Source: Asterella californica
Lineage: Eukaryota > Streptophyta > Marchantiopsida > Marchantiales > Aytoniaceae
NCBI GenBank assembly: GCA_036924285.1
Contig: JAYKYS010000014.1
Span: forward strand, 8,618,001-8,682,000
Direction of reading: 5' to 3'
Length of the DNA: 64,000 nt
The notes under the pieces were generated by a model. It saw nothing but the letters and a program-made list of their open reading frames with translations. It was not told the origin of the DNA and searched no databases. The translations under genes were made by a program, and so were the position numbers. Positions within the stretch are counted from its first letter, which is position 1. The number at the start of each line of letters is the position of its first letter. Of the stretch, positions 9,579 to 20,757 are shown piece after piece.

Positions 9579-12440
9579 TCACGCAACAGAAGTCTTCTTC
9601 GATGAACTATTTGTGACCATCTCTTGCTCAGCTGCTTTGCTGGCAGCTTCGGCAGCATCGTGAAAACCTTGGTTCTGAAGATCCAAGAGGAAAGGCTCCA
9701 ACTGATTGTTTTCGAGTCGGTATGGGGAATGAGCAGCCGACGGGAACTCTCCAGATGTCACTTCTTTTGTGTACTCTTCCAGAGCGGAATTGATAATTTC
9801 TCCTATCTTGGCATACTTTTTGCAAAACTTCGGCGTTACCTGCACAGCAGTGAACCACCAGAAGTCTGATTTGTCAGTCGAGAGGCTTGAAACAATACAT
9901 ACATGAGTGATGATGAGTTCTTTTACAGTCGCTAATGTTAAATAGAAGATATGAACTCCCCTCTCCACTTCTTGTCGTGAAGGAAACCACAAAATGTTTC
10001 CACAAGGTATCGGTCAGCCATTACTTCGATGAGAAATCACCTTGGCATAGTGAGGATGCTGCATCATCCCGAGCAAATCGTGGTAAACCAACACCTGCAC
10101 ATATAAAAGAGCCATTTCGCTCATGTCCTGGACAGTGTACATGACCAATCATACGTGAATCCTCGCCAACAAAAGCTATGTTAATCGTCTCCACAGCATG
10201 GCTTTATGCGTACTTCCAAACACAAAACACTCTACATGTTGATGGATTGGTTGCACGCATATGACACAACACTATGTTTCCTGCCGCAGGATCCGAATGC
10301 AAGATTCATGTGGAGTTTTATATAGCTAGTTACTAACAGGTTATGGAGTTCTTTTGCCGGAGACCGAAGTCCCAGTCTGGACACTTCAAACTCTAGAGAA
10401 GTCTCGTTGAGTAGTTAAGCACAATTCGGCACTCGAAAGGCCTCTATAACTGAGAGAAGTTCAAGAACACCGAAGTGTACTGGAGTGTCTTTCTGTTTGA
10501 ACACAGTTACGAGCAGTGTCTGAACCTTCACATTTATGCAAGTAAAACTGGGGATCGTACTTATAGGCAGATCCTTATGCCATGATTCGGATCTCAAAAC
10601 TCGAACCTGAAAGAAGATGTTCACTCAACGTACCTGCCCACTGCATAATGGCCCGGCGCCGATACCAATTGTTGGAACTTTGAGGGCAGTTGTGACGGCT
10701 GCTGAGACTGGTGACGGTAAACACTCGAGCACCAAAGCGAAGCAGCCTGCTGCTTGCAAGGCCAGTGCGTGTTCCAAAACCTGCAGATAATTTAAAACAA
10801 TTTTACAAACTAGGAAATCAGTCCTCGATAAGTTCGGATTGACCATCGCAAATTTTACTGGTCTCTGCAAAGCGGAGTTTATTAAATTTAGACCCAACTC
10901 ACTGAGGAAACTGTACGTGCTGCTGAATGTCTCCTGCCAGACGAGTGTGACCACTTTGAGCGAAGGCAAGAGGCGGATTTGATACGAGAACTCAGAGAGC
11001 TGGAGAATGTTCTCAAGGGCCTAAACCCTAAACCCCAAATCCAAACTTATACCACAGAGGACACCGTACATACCAGAAGCGCTCGTGCAGTGCTCCGGCC
11101 TTGAGGTCGGAAGCCACCGAGGATACTGATGGCTTGTGGCGTAAGTCCCACATGCCCCATAACAGCAATCCCTGCCTCAGCTATAGCTTTTGCTGCAGCA
11201 ACTCTGGAACCGATTCCACCTTCCATCTTTACTGAGTCCATGTTCCCTTCCTTGAGCATCCTCGTCGCACTGTCCACTGCCTGCCCTGCCATACCACCAC
11301 TTCCGAGTAACTACGAGCCAATATTTTACACCTGAACAAGAACATGATATAATCTCCAATCTCCCGAGCGATATCCGCAGGGCAGCTCCAAAGATGAATT
11401 ATGAAAAAGACTGAACATCTGCTCTCAACACTGCCATTGGTAAATAAGCCGGTTGGCTGAATGACAAAAGACAATACACTAACAGCCCTCAAATAAGCTC
11501 CTTCTATTTGTACTTATACCAATTTGTACTATGGGTGCTGGTGTATGACTACTGTAAGTCATACACCAGCACCATCTGGAGCTCCCTCGCTGATATGCAG
11601 TGCATTCTTTCTAAAGACCCAGGCAAGGGTTGCCTAAAGATTAGAATGGGTGCAAGCACTCACCTGCTGGGGGCTTTGTTCATAAGAGCCGAAGGGCAAG
11701 TCACCAACTAAAAGGGGTCGTCGAGCACCCCTGGCAACGGCCTTACAATGCAGCAGCATATCGTCTAACGTCACCGGCAGCGTAGTGTCATGACCGTGCA
11801 CCACCATAGCTACTGAGTCGCCCACCAGAGCGATATCAATTCCGGCTTGATCCACGTGCACAGCGGACGGGTAATCGTATGCTGTAACCATCGTGATCGG
11901 CTGTGCTCATCAGACAAGAAAGATGTAAGAAAAACCAATCAGCTTCTCTGCAAGAGTCACTGCTGTTACTTGCCAACACCTATGGAAATCATCTGTCGTA
12001 GTCATGGATTCTACCCAAAACTTTCTTACGACCTTACTCTCTCTCCCCTTCACTACTGTATTATACTATTATTTTTTCATTTAACAGTGACCTGGAACAG
12101 AGATTTGAAGTACTCATTGGAGCCCCGTAGGACTCGGAAATTTAATTTCCCGAACAAGACGTCCATACCATTTATCCATTTACCATTCACCTTCCATCCA
12201 CAACTCATTCCACTCAACGGGACTACATGAGAGTTCCGTTAGTCCCTTCACCTCTTTTCTCTTGTACTTCTGCATCATTTCTCTCAGAGTGAAACGCTTC
12301 CCCGCTGTATGTGAGACAGGACCTCCATAAACCGTTGTCTCCGGAAGATTGCTGAAGCGCCGCCGTTGTTGACAGGAAGGAGCTACTAGCGCCTCGGACA
12401 CGAAAGAGTGCCATTTTCTGAGCGCATGCCTACGGCTCAT
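9579..12440 (-). CDS. PANB: Ketopantoate hydroxymethyltransferase (6 exons)
   Basis: Exons on the minus strand, in transcription order: 12440-12252, 11900-11664, 11280-11074, 10780-10634, 10094-10041, 9839-9579. All five introns are phase 0 with GT-AG ends, and the joined frame is 364 residues. The enzyme transfers a hydroxymethyl group from methylene-tetrahydrofolate to 2-oxoisovalerate, the first committed step to pantothenate and CoA; in plants it is mitochondrial. The N-terminal ~30 residues are Arg/Ser rich and fit a presequence, ending just before the conserved [11 protein letters not shown]. Catalytic features are present: Mg ligands Asp91 (LVGDS) and Asp130 (VGDLPF), substrate Lys160 (VKMEGG), GHVGLTPQ, and the catalytic Glu230 in LVLEC. 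The C-terminal ~60 residues are the plant-type extension. Length equals that of known plant PANB proteins. Confidence 0.96.
11534..11573. repeat. 17-bp perfect hairpin inside PANB intron 2
   Basis: Arms 11534-11550 and 11557-11573 are perfect reverse complements, separated by a 6-nt loop. The structure lies in the intron between PANB exons 2 and 3. It is shorter than a typical plant microRNA precursor. Confidence 0.7.
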
Positions 12441-14275
12441 GGTTGCAGCAGCAGTCCTCCAATGTCTTCTTCTTCTTTTGCTTCTAGCCCACTACAAACT
12501 TCAGAGGACAATCTCGTGCTGATTCTATTATTTACAGACTGAATCGATGAACGGGAGACATGAAGTCACTCTCCACTCTGACGCTTCATCTCATATTAAT
12601 TCTCTACATTAATCGGGCTGATCTATTACCATAAAACGTCAGATAGATGGGCGTTGACCACTTCATCTGTGAGAGTGTTCAGCGAATCCAGAATGCAGTC
12701 AGTTCGGCAGTCTCACGAACATAAAAAAGAGGACTTTGTCCTGCTGATAGAAGAACAAGAGTGACCAGAGGAAGGAAGTCGCTCAAGAAACTCCTCTCCA
12801 AGCACTTCGGCACCATCAGCACTTTGTAGCGGAAGCGCCGCGTGGCCATGGCCACCTCCACGGGACCCACCGTCGACAGGTCCCACCAGCTCCGCTCCCC
12901 ACTTCTCCTCAGTTCCACAAGCTCAGCTCGGATGGTCACGACTAACGACACAGCAGTTAGCGCAGACCGTCCCTCACGTGGATGTGCCAACAACAATGCG
13001 AGATCGTGGTAGTGCAGCGGACCTGCACACTCTTCGCCACGGCACGCAGTTCCACACAGCGATGGGCTGACCTCTCAAACCTAATCCCTGAGTCACCACC
13101 CTGTGCTGAGAATAGTAAGAATCATCCGTTGCATCTTTCAGAACTGCTAGCGCTATCATTCATATAACGCGAGAAAAGTTGTGAGAAGAAGCTGCTGCGG
13201 ATGAACGTGATGCTAGTGTAATATGATGATGTGTGAACATCATGCCAGCTCTGGGCGGCTGTTGTATGGCCATGACCGGGGGAGAACGATTGCCGGCTAC
13301 TCGTTGGAAAGACTTGAATCTTGCAGAGCAACGAGTCAGGCATTTTGCCATTTCAAACGTAGCATCCCAAAATCAGTCAAGCAAGGACGACTTGAGTGGG
13401 AATCAGCCCGAAGACCAGCTTTGGCTAGCACGACCACGAGGACAAGAAAGTTAAGCCAGTCTTATCAGTCGATCAGTCAATTACCAGCCGTGGTTATACA
13501 TTTGAATGTGCAATTAGAACGCTATGCGAGGTCTACTTCACTGCGGGAAAAGGCCATAGCATCATTTAAACGAGCTCCAGTGACTTGAGACTTGAGACTA
13601 GTGTTCTTCAAACTGTAAGTCATGAGGAGTAGCTGGATCTCATGCAGCACGAAGAAGTTACATGTTACGTGGAATGGATAGTCAGAAGAAGGTCGAGTCT
13701 GGGTCAGACGGGTCCAGGTTCAACTCTCTCTCCGATGCCAGAATTACATAGTTATCATCGATGCCGGAACGAGTCGATGAGGATGCTTCTTGGAATGGCT
13801 GGATGACAGTGGATTAGGCTGAACGACCCAAAACTCCAGTGCGTGAATATTTCGTCTGGAGAACGATGAAGGGTTGGACCAGAAAGGGAAATTTGTTTCA
13901 AATGGACACAGTAGGTGACTGCAACTCGAGAAGAATGTCGTCAAGTATCAAACTTTAGTCGACACTGACAGCAGCTGCTGCAACAGAAGAAACGTCGAGA
14001 CTGTTGAAGGAACACTTGATAAAACGCGACGCAATGAATAGCAAACGGATGGAAAGACCACATCAACCCGTACAAGGGAAAGTGGGACCCGAAGGGCCAA
14101 GCAACCAACACCCCCAAGGAAGAGAGTGGGACCCGAAGGGCCAAGCAACCAACACCCCCAAGGAAGAGAGAAGATCGGGGCTAAGCCTCGCTTCCTACAC
14201 ACCGATTGCAACTACAAGTGTTCCTATATATGAAAAATATCGTTATTCATATATAATATAATACTCCTCACATTA
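12441..14275. other. Upstream region of PANB and spacer
   Basis: The first few hundred bases should contain the PANB promoter and leader (PANB reads leftward). No gene is recognised in the rest; overlapping short frames on both strands have no family motif. A 44-bp tandem duplication at 14082-14169 lies close to the left end of the Copia element. Confidence 0.5.
14082..14169. repeat. 44-bp tandem duplication
   Basis: Two consecutive copies of a 44-bp unit (14082-14125, 14126-14169) that begins GTGGGACCCGAAGGGCC appear identical by eye. It lies about 110 bp outside the left Copia LTR and is not part of that element. Confidence 0.8.
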
Positions 14276-14280
14276 GTATT

Positions 14281-14530
14281 TGTCGTGAATTGTACTCTCT
14301 TCTAACACACATTAGAGAGTCGGACGAGTATCAAGTAGAGGGGAGATCTGACATCCTGAAAGCTTGTTGAGATGTGAATGATCGTTCGGAGGCAAACAGC
14401 CATTACATAAGGAAGCACGCTGGCCTCAGTACCCCGTGCATGCAAGAAGTGCAGCGACAGGCAAGTAGCAGTAACGTAAACTGTAGAATCAAGAAGTATT
14501 AATTGAGAACTGAAAGGTCTCAAACTAACA
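14281..14530 (-). repeat. Copia 3' LTR (250 bp)
   Basis: Identical in length to the copy at 28791-29040 and differing from it at three positions by eye (about 1.2 percent). It starts TGTCGTGA and ends CTAACA on the plus strand. The low divergence points to a recent insertion relative to plant substitution rates. Confidence 0.96.
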
Positions 14531-14550
14531 TCTCCTCATACTTCTCGGTT

Positions 14551-15237
14551 CTACTGAAGTCTTAATTTCTCCAGGCAATAATCGTGTTTGATACGAGGAA
14601 GTCCTTTAGTCAGTATATCAGCTACGTTATCAGATGAGGGTATCTGCCTGACTGAAATATGACCTAAATCGTATCGTTCACGGACAAAGTGATATTGCAC
14701 GTCGATATGTTTACTTCTAGAATGATTAATAGGATTTTTAACCATATCTAGTGCTCCCTTGTTATCTCCGCTAATAGTTGTTGGTCCTGCCAAGAAATCT
14801 GAGGCATGAAGGTCTGTCAAAAGTTGACGTAACCAGATAATCTCTCTTGTGGCAGTTGAGACAGCTTGGTACTCCGCTTCTGTTGTAGAGACAGCGATGG
14901 TTTTCTGCCGACGACTGCACCAACTGATTGCTCCAGATCCATTTGAGAAGACATAACCAGTTACTGATCGTCTGTCAATATGGCTGGCAGCCCAGTCTGA
15001 ATCTGTGAAGCCGTGAAGACTTGATTCAGTGGTTCGCCTGATAAACAGCTTGTACTCACGTGTTCCAGAAAGATATCTGAAAATACGTTTGACCATAGCC
15101 AGATGATCCAATGTGGGGGCGGAACAGAACTGGTTTACAAAACTCACTGCAAATGCTAAATCAGGTCGTGTAAGCAACATCGCGTACATGAGCATTCTCA
15201 CCAGTCGCTGATAGGAGCGTTCTTCAGTGGGTTGATG
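14551..15237 (-). pseudogene. Copia pol: RT thumb and RNase H
   Basis: Carries the conserved ERSYQRLV and SLMY-like region, then TRPDLAFAVSFVNQF, the connection, and an RNase H domain with FTDSDWA, SVTGYVFSNG, STTEAEYQA and the terminal LTKGLP motif. It is in the same frame as the upstream RT fragment but cut off from it by a TGA at 15238-15240. The end at 14551 lies just inside the 3' LTR junction, as normal for Copia pol. Confidence 0.92.
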
Positions 15238-16101
15238 TCATGCTGTGTTATTGAGAAATCTCAATTTATCCACCTTGAGATTGAGCTCAATTGGCGTAGT
15301 AATCACAGTGCACTCCTGAAAACCTGATCGTGCCAAAATGCTCTCCAAGTATCTGTGCTGATTAAGTGCAATGTAACCTGCATCGTAATCAATGTCTATC
15401 TTCATGCCCAGGCACCATTCCAGTGGTGTTGGTCCCTTCATCCTGAACTCTTGCTTTAACTGAGATACCAGTAAATCGAGTTGCTGCTGGGAAGAGCTGG
15501 CAGGAATGAGATCATCGACGTAAATGACTAGCATAATCAAATCAGACCCCGTGAAACGTGTATACAGACATGAGTCAGCTTTTGATCTCACGAAACCGAG
15601 CTTTATCAAGAAAGCATCGAGGCGCTGCCACCAACATCTGCCTAATTGATGAAGACCATACAACCCCTTCAGGAGGAGACACACTGGTTGTCTGAACTTC
15701 ATCTCCGGACACTCATATCCTGAAGGTAAGGACATGAAAACCTGTTCAGTCAATGTACCGTAAAGATATGCTGTATCAACATCAAGCTGAAGTAGTAACA
15801 CCTGCGATGAACAGCTACAGCCAACAGTGTCCGTAAAGTAGTGAGCTTTATTAGTGGAGAGAAGGTCTCATTGTAGTCAACTCCATATCGCTGTGTGTGA
15901 CCTTTGGCTACTATGCGTGCTTTGAATCGTTGGATGGTCCCATCTGAATTATGCTTAAGCTTGAAGATCCATCGACTGTCAATCACCTTCTGCCCAAGCG
16001 GTAAATCCACTACTTCCAATGTGTCATTGTCTTTATGAGACTGTAACTCCGCTGTAATGGCAGTTTGCCACTGATTACATTCAGAGGAGCGGAGGGCTTC
16101 C
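15238..16101 (-). pseudogene. Copia pol: reverse transcriptase (frameshifted)
   Basis: Two frames together make the Copia RT. 16101-15800 encodes the fingers ([32 protein letters not shown]). After a frameshift near 15800, the next frame gives the palm with [24 protein letters not shown] and the catalytic YVDD (about 15510-15525). The frame ends at a TGA at 15238. The right edge is where the Gypsy element interrupted the frame; joining 16101 to 26055 restores the residues SYEEALR, showing the original uninterrupted gene. Confidence 0.93.
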
Positions 16102-16394
16102 TGTCACGTCAGTTTGGGCACCTCGGCTAGGTTGACCGAGTGCGAAGTGGCGCATCCCGGTAAGGCCGTTAGTGCCGTTAGGGCGAGTTGGGAGGAGAGT
16201 CCACTAGGGGTAAACTTCGCAGGTAGGGCTTGGAGGCCTTAGTTCTTTGAGTTGAGCCTTCAAGCTCCAGGCTATGGTGGATAGTCTAGTTGAGTGTAAC
16301 CCGGATTCTCTTCGCGTTTAGAGTGGATTTGGCTTGACCGTTTGTGAGTAGTCCTTGTTGTGGTGTTGGAGATGGTAATCTCTGTATTCAGATT
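16102..16394 (+). repeat. Gypsy left terminal repeat (LTR lacking its first part)
   Basis: 293 bp repeated at 25649-25941 with two mismatches. It begins TGTCACGTC at the insertion junction and runs to CTGTATTCA followed by GATT. On the right side the same sequence is preceded by 109 bp (25538-25646) and the two bases GC that are absent here, so this copy appears to be the 3' portion of a longer LTR. No TGG-type tRNA primer-binding site is evident directly after it. Confidence 0.88.
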
Positions 16395-18318
16395 ACTCAA
16401 AGAACTCAGTGCAGGTCGAGGCGGAGTTTAGTAAGAGCTCGCAGATCTGAAATCGAAAATCGTCCGCTGGTATCTTCGGGCGTTGCCGTTCGTGGTTGAT
16501 TGTTTGGAGCTGTGATCGAGGTGTGTGGACGCCGTGCTACATTGGTGGTCGCAGATCGATTTGCTGTCGTTGGGGTCGAGTGGAGATTTCTGTCATGCGG
16601 AAGCGCTGCAGAAATTTTGCGGAATGTTCTTGAAGTGTGTTGTTGGAGCCGGATTGCGCGTTTGGGCGTAGCAGCTGAAATACTTGTCAATGTCGGGCCG
16701 GAGTGGACTCTTTGGAAGCGCATTGGAGAGACGATTCTAGCGCACTAAGTTTCGTGGAGTTTGGCCAAGGACTGAAGAAGTTATGGCATGTCGAAGTTCG
16801 CTGCCGTGAAACCCGCAAGCACTAAAAGGCTAGTTACGTCAGATTTTGGCTCAATTTCGTGGGGAAACTCGAGTTTAGTAGTTGTTTTGTGTGTGTGTGC
16901 ATCCGCGAAGTGTGTGTGGTGCATTTGCGAATCTGTTTTGGTGGTGTTCGGGTTGGATTTGGAGGTTCTTGCTGTTTACGTCAGATTTTGGTCACCCGTG
17001 TGCACCCGCAAGCTGTTTTCGCTGTTTTGGAGGCTGTTTTGGTGCAATCTTCTGCAATTCGAGGTGGAGCCGAGCCTCTTCTGGTGTGTGTGTACCTGTT
17101 CTACTCTACTTCAAGCGGAGCGGAGCGGGAGTGTCGAGGTGTGGAGTGCGTGTTAGGAGGCGTTTAGAGGCTTCGAGGAGCAGAGGTGCGTGAGTGCGGA
17201 GGCGTGAGAGCGGAGTGCGAGAGTGCGGAGGCGGAGCGGAGCCTGAGCCCGAGCCCGCCGCAAGCCAGCTTGCTGGCGTGCGTGAGAGAGGTATCCAAGT
17301 TCTAGTGTGTGGGAAGGGTAAAACCAGCTGGTCACCCATCCCAACACTATTTCTGGACCTGGACTCCTGACTTTTTAGTCTTAGCTTTGGCTTTACCACT
17401 AGACCAATAGCTCTTGGTGTCCTACAGGGATGCGTGCAAGTACTTATGGACTTGTTTAAGGTAGTAGGAGACCTTCTCGCACGTTCCTAGAGGAGTGGTA
17501 GGGCGACCCCATAGTATTAGGGGCAAGCTATAGTTGTGGTAGTGTTTGTCTATATCGTAGAGACGCGTATGTAGGCAGTTGGTGGCAGTTGTCTTGGGTG
17601 AGCTAGTAGAGCTACCACGTGGATGTTTTTGGAGCTACTAGAGGTGTGGACATCTAGTTAGTGACCTCCAGTGTCAGTTACGACAGTTGGTGACCATATA
17701 TTGTGCATGTGGTCACCGACGAGGAGACGTCAGTCCGGGTGGGGCTGGATTTCTCTTTATGTGAATGTTTGAGTGTGGAGGGTTATCGTTTGGACTTCTT
17801 GTGGTTGGAACCCCTCCATATTCTGCTTCCTGTTTGTGCGCCGCGTTTGCTTGTGTTGGCGCTTGATTTCCGGAGTGAGTTCACTCCAGTGTGCTGTCGG
17901 TAGTGAGGCTGGAGTTGCGGACCAGTCAGACTACCTTTGTCTCTCTCACGATGCGGTTGGAGTGACGACCAACAGACCGTGAGAGGCTGCCTGTGGTGAT
18001 GGCAGGTACAGGTTGCCCTTACCTTGACCGTCCTAGTAGGGGATAGGTGAGCTCAGTAGGAGCGGGGTTAGGCAAGTGGTGGTTACGGTGGTGACGGAGA
18101 TTGCGACTTCCGGTTGGGGAGTGTGCTAGCGGGATTCTCTCATCACGGAGTTCTCGGGAGGTTCTGGTGGGGACTTCTCCGACAGTTGGTATACACGGAG
18201 TGGGGTGAGGTACCGACTACCTACACCATTGCCGTCGGTTGTTCCAGAGGACGAGTCAGACGCAGACAGCGCGTTTTCTGGTGGTGAGTCTAGTGTCACC
18301 ACACCGTTGTTGTGGGAC
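16395..18318 (+). other. Gypsy 5' leader, GC-rich and without clear ORF
   Basis: About 1.9 kb between the left terminal repeat and gag. It contains G-rich and GCGGAG-type simple sequence (about 17110-17260) and, on the minus strand, a tRNA-like promoter relic (17281-17425). Overlapping open frames in several phases reflect low stop density, not genes. Such a long leader could carry packaging or translation signals. Confidence 0.55.
17281..17425 (-). repeat. tRNA-derived SINE-like relic in Gypsy leader
   Basis: Read on the minus strand, TTGGTCTAGTGGTAAAGC matches the tRNA-type box A. About 36 bases later GGTCCAGAAAT resembles a decayed box B, followed by GTTGGGATGGGTGACC, a string also seen in 5S rRNA and in some plant SINEs. 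The spacing fits an RNA polymerase III promoter. The box B has lost the canonical GGTTCGA, so this is a relic or a captured fragment rather than a tRNA gene. Confidence 0.4.
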
Positions 18319-20757
18319 ATGGACGAGATCTATGGGGCCACGAAGGGGCCTCGACGTTACTCGGGTACAGTTGGTACCATTGAGCTGGATGACTTCATCC
18401 AGGAGTTCGACAGTTGGTGCGATCTGCAGCAGATGCGGAACCCACAGCTGTTTACACCCTTCATGGCGTGGAAGGGTTTGTTCCAGCACTTGGAAGGACC
18501 GCCGATGGACGATTATCATGAGTTCAGGCGAGATTACAGTGTTGAGATCGAGTTGTGGAGACAACATTGGTCTCCCAACTACGTTTCTATCACTATTGGC
18601 GTAGTTTCGGGAGGCGTAGCACCTACGAGTTCGGGTGCCAGTAGCAGTGGTACAGCCGCAGGTGGCGGAGTACCTACTACCAGCGGTGCGTCCACAAGTA
18701 GTGGAGCAGGTGGTAGTATGAGCAGGATACCACCAGGGTTTAACCCTGTGGTTCAGTTCTTCCAATGTTTGAGGAAGAACTATCAGGGTGTGCGGACCGA
18801 CAAGTTGAGGAGTCTGCAGGAGTTCCAGCGGAAGACTGGAGAGAGCCTACGCGAGGCATTTACTCGCATGAGGCGGTTGATCAGCGTTACCCAAGGGGTG
18901 ACGGAAGCACAGGCAGTCCAGTTCTGGTATGGGATACTAGACCGGGAGCTGCGTAGGAGAGTTAGAGATGCTACTCTTCTTAGAGATACCGCTCCGACGT
19001 TGGCGGTTGTCTTTAGTCTGGCTGAGCGGATTGAGCTCAACATGGTGGAGGAGAGGGTGGTGGTTGCTGGGTTCAGCAAGGAGACACCACATGGAGCGAC
19101 CACCTCTTCTCGAGGATCACAGACTACGCAACAGCGTGGTGGTGGTGGTGGTAAGGATCGTGCGGAGCAGTCACGATCTCAGGGAGGTGTTGGAGGATCT
19201 GGTGGGCAGAAGCCCATGCCGTCCTTCTCTAGTCAGCAGCAAGCGGATCCTTGCTGGACGTGTGATGGTCCTCATCAGCAGCGGGACTGTCCACAGAGAA
19301 GAGGTTATGAGACGTCAGGGACATCAGGGACGTCTCAAGCAGTACCTAGGCAATGTGAGCATTGCGGACGACCTGGTCACAGTAGTGACCGTTGTTTTGA
19401 TCTCCATCCCGAGTTGCGGCAAGGGAAGGCTGATCGTGGACGAGGCGGAGGAGCTCAGGGAGGCCGTGGTGGTCGAGCTGGAGGTAGAGGTCCAGCACCT
19501 GGGCGAGGACCGGTCGGTCCACCGCCTGCTACGACGTCAGAAGCAGGTATGGCTGCTCGGATTGAGCAGTTGGAGCAGAGGATAGCTAGTATGGCTATGG
19601 CTCAGCGGAGATCAGGTGGAACAGAGGCTTCCACGTCTTATGGAGGAGAAGGAGGTGACTTCGACTTCATGGCTGGTGTGGCGCAGATTGAGGCATCTGC
19701 AGCAGTGACTAGAGGTGCAGTACGTGCCTCTGAGCCACGAGGTGCGTCAGTGGAGTTGGATCCACAACGCGGGGAGGCTGGTAGACAAGCCAGGCTTCCC
19801 CAATCGTTCACGTTATCGGAGGCGTTGAGGACCACATCTATGGTTCCTAAACGACCTACCGATGGTGCAGTAGAGTTGGAGGCATCGACATCCAGGAGTG
19901 GATGTGATGTGAGTCCACCTTCGACGTCTGTGGATGCGACGTCGAACCCGATGTTGGGGGCGGCTACAGCAGTTTTGCGAGCCCCACTATTCTCAGCCAC
20001 GGATATGAGGGCATTGGGAGTCAACTTGGCTCCAGTGTTCCAGTTGGCGGCCACGCTCAGTGAGAGCGAGGATGTAGTTACCTCTAGTGCTGAAGTAGTT
20101 CAGCAAGAGGCGGTAGACGTGTCTATGGAGTCGAGGATCAAGACAGCTACCAGTGATACTTGGCAAGCGGCGGCTGCTAGGTTAGATGAGTTACCAGCTA
20201 GGCCGGCGATTGACCGTGCTAGTTTGGCACCAGGTGTGGTGTTGTTGGACAACAGAAGTGGTATCTTCTGTTTGGTGGCACCTTCAGGGAAAGTGTATCG
20301 ACCCCAGAAGGTCTTGTTAGACTCTGGAGCCCAACCGTTGATGTCGGGAAAGGCGGCGTGTATTGGTTTGGGTCTGAAGAAGTCCGACATAGAGAGATGT
20401 CCATTCCAGTTGCAGACATCTCTAGGGGGATCAGGAGGTACGGCTCTACACATGACACGGGAGATGTTGACGGTGAGAGTTCGGCCAGATCACCCCACGG
20501 ATGGCTCTATGGTGAAGGCCAAGGCCATTGTTACAGCCGCAGAGTCTTATGATGTATTGGTGGGAGGTGATGTGTTGTACCCTATGGGGTTCGTGATTGA
20601 CTATTGGGCAGAGACAGCATCTTACAGACCAGGTTGGCAGTCCGGTGAGGGACGAGTGAGCCGCTTACCAGTGCGGTTCAGTGCTAGAGTTGGGACGACG
20701 GAGCCTACACCAGGAACGATGGCATCCGTTGCAGGGTTCAGTTCGATCATGACTTGA
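18319..20757 (+). CDS. Gypsy Gag-protease polyprotein
   Basis: The frame is open from 18130, but the first ATG is at 18319, giving 812 residues. It contains a retrotransposon Gag capsid domain (about 18735-19070; FQRKTGESLREAFTRMRRL). Two zinc knuckles follow: CWTCDGPHQQRDC, CX2CX3HX4C at 19252, and CEHCGRPGHSSDRC, CX2CX4HX4C at 19354. Then come an RGG-rich RNA-binding stretch (19430-19530) and a retropepsin-type protease with DSGA at 20330 and a later VLVGGDVLYPMGF flap-like region. The capsid and zinc knuckles package RNA and the protease matures the polyprotein. It ends at TGA 20755-20757; the same frame continues into the methyltransferase nine bases later, so read-through would yield a Gag-PR-DNMT fusion. 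Confidence 0.9.
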   Translation: MDEIYGATKGPRRYSGTVGTIELDDFIQEFDSWCDLQQMRNPQLFTPFMAWKGLFQHLEGPPMDDYHEFRRDYSVEIELWRQHWSPNYVSITIGVVSGGVAPTSSGASSSGTAAGGGVPTTSGASTSSGAGGSMSRIPPGFNPVVQFFQCLRKNYQGVRTDKLRSLQEFQRKTGESLREAFTRMRRLISVTQGVTEAQAVQFWYGILDRELRRRVRDATLLRDTAPTLAVVFSLAERIELNMVEERVVVAGFSKETPHGATTSSRGSQTTQQRGGGGGKDRAEQSRSQGGVGGSGGQKPMPSFSSQQQADPCWTCDGPHQQRDCPQRRGYETSGTSGTSQAVPRQCEHCGRPGHSSDRCFDLHPELRQGKADRGRGGGAQGGRGGRAGGRGPAPGRGPVGPPPATTSEAGMAARIEQLEQRIASMAMAQRRSGGTEASTSYGGEGGDFDFMAGVAQIEASAAVTRGAVRASEPRGASVELDPQRGEAGRQARLPQSFTLSEALRTTSMVPKRPTDGAVELEASTSRSGCDVSPPSTSVDATSNPMLGAATAVLRAPLFSATDMRALGVNLAPVFQLAATLSESEDVVTSSAEVVQQEAVDVSMESRIKTATSDTWQAAAARLDELPARPAIDRASLAPGVVLLDNRSGIFCLVAPSGKVYRPQKVLLDSGAQPLMSGKAACIGLGLKKSDIERCPFQLQTSLGGSGGTALHMTREMLTVRVRPDHPTDGSMVKAKAIVTAAESYDVLVGGDVLYPMGFVIDYWAETASYRPGWQSGEGRVSRLPVRFSARVGTTEPTPGTMASVAGFSSIMT
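20755..20757 (+). promoter_or_regulatory. In-frame TGA between Gag-PR and DNMT (putative read-through)
   Basis: The codon TGA is followed by CCG GAC in the same frame and then by the methyltransferase. A single stop without frameshift between gag and the next product is a recoding arrangement known from several retroelements. The context TGA-C is moderately leaky but is not the strong TGA-CTA or TGA-CGG type. Confidence 0.45.

Noticed and set aside
14082..14169. CRISPR array
   Set aside because: Only two abutting identical units with no spacers; a simple tandem duplication in a eukaryotic genome.
17289..17350. 5S rRNA gene
   Set aside because: Only a short GGGATGGGTGACC string matches; the rest of the 5S sequence is missing, so it is more likely part of a SINE-like relic.
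16406..17399. Several 60-120 codon frames in the Gypsy leader, both strands
   Set aside because: Low-complexity Cys/Val/Gly or Arg/Ser-rich products due to GC-rich repeats; no retroviral envelope or other domain is recognisable.
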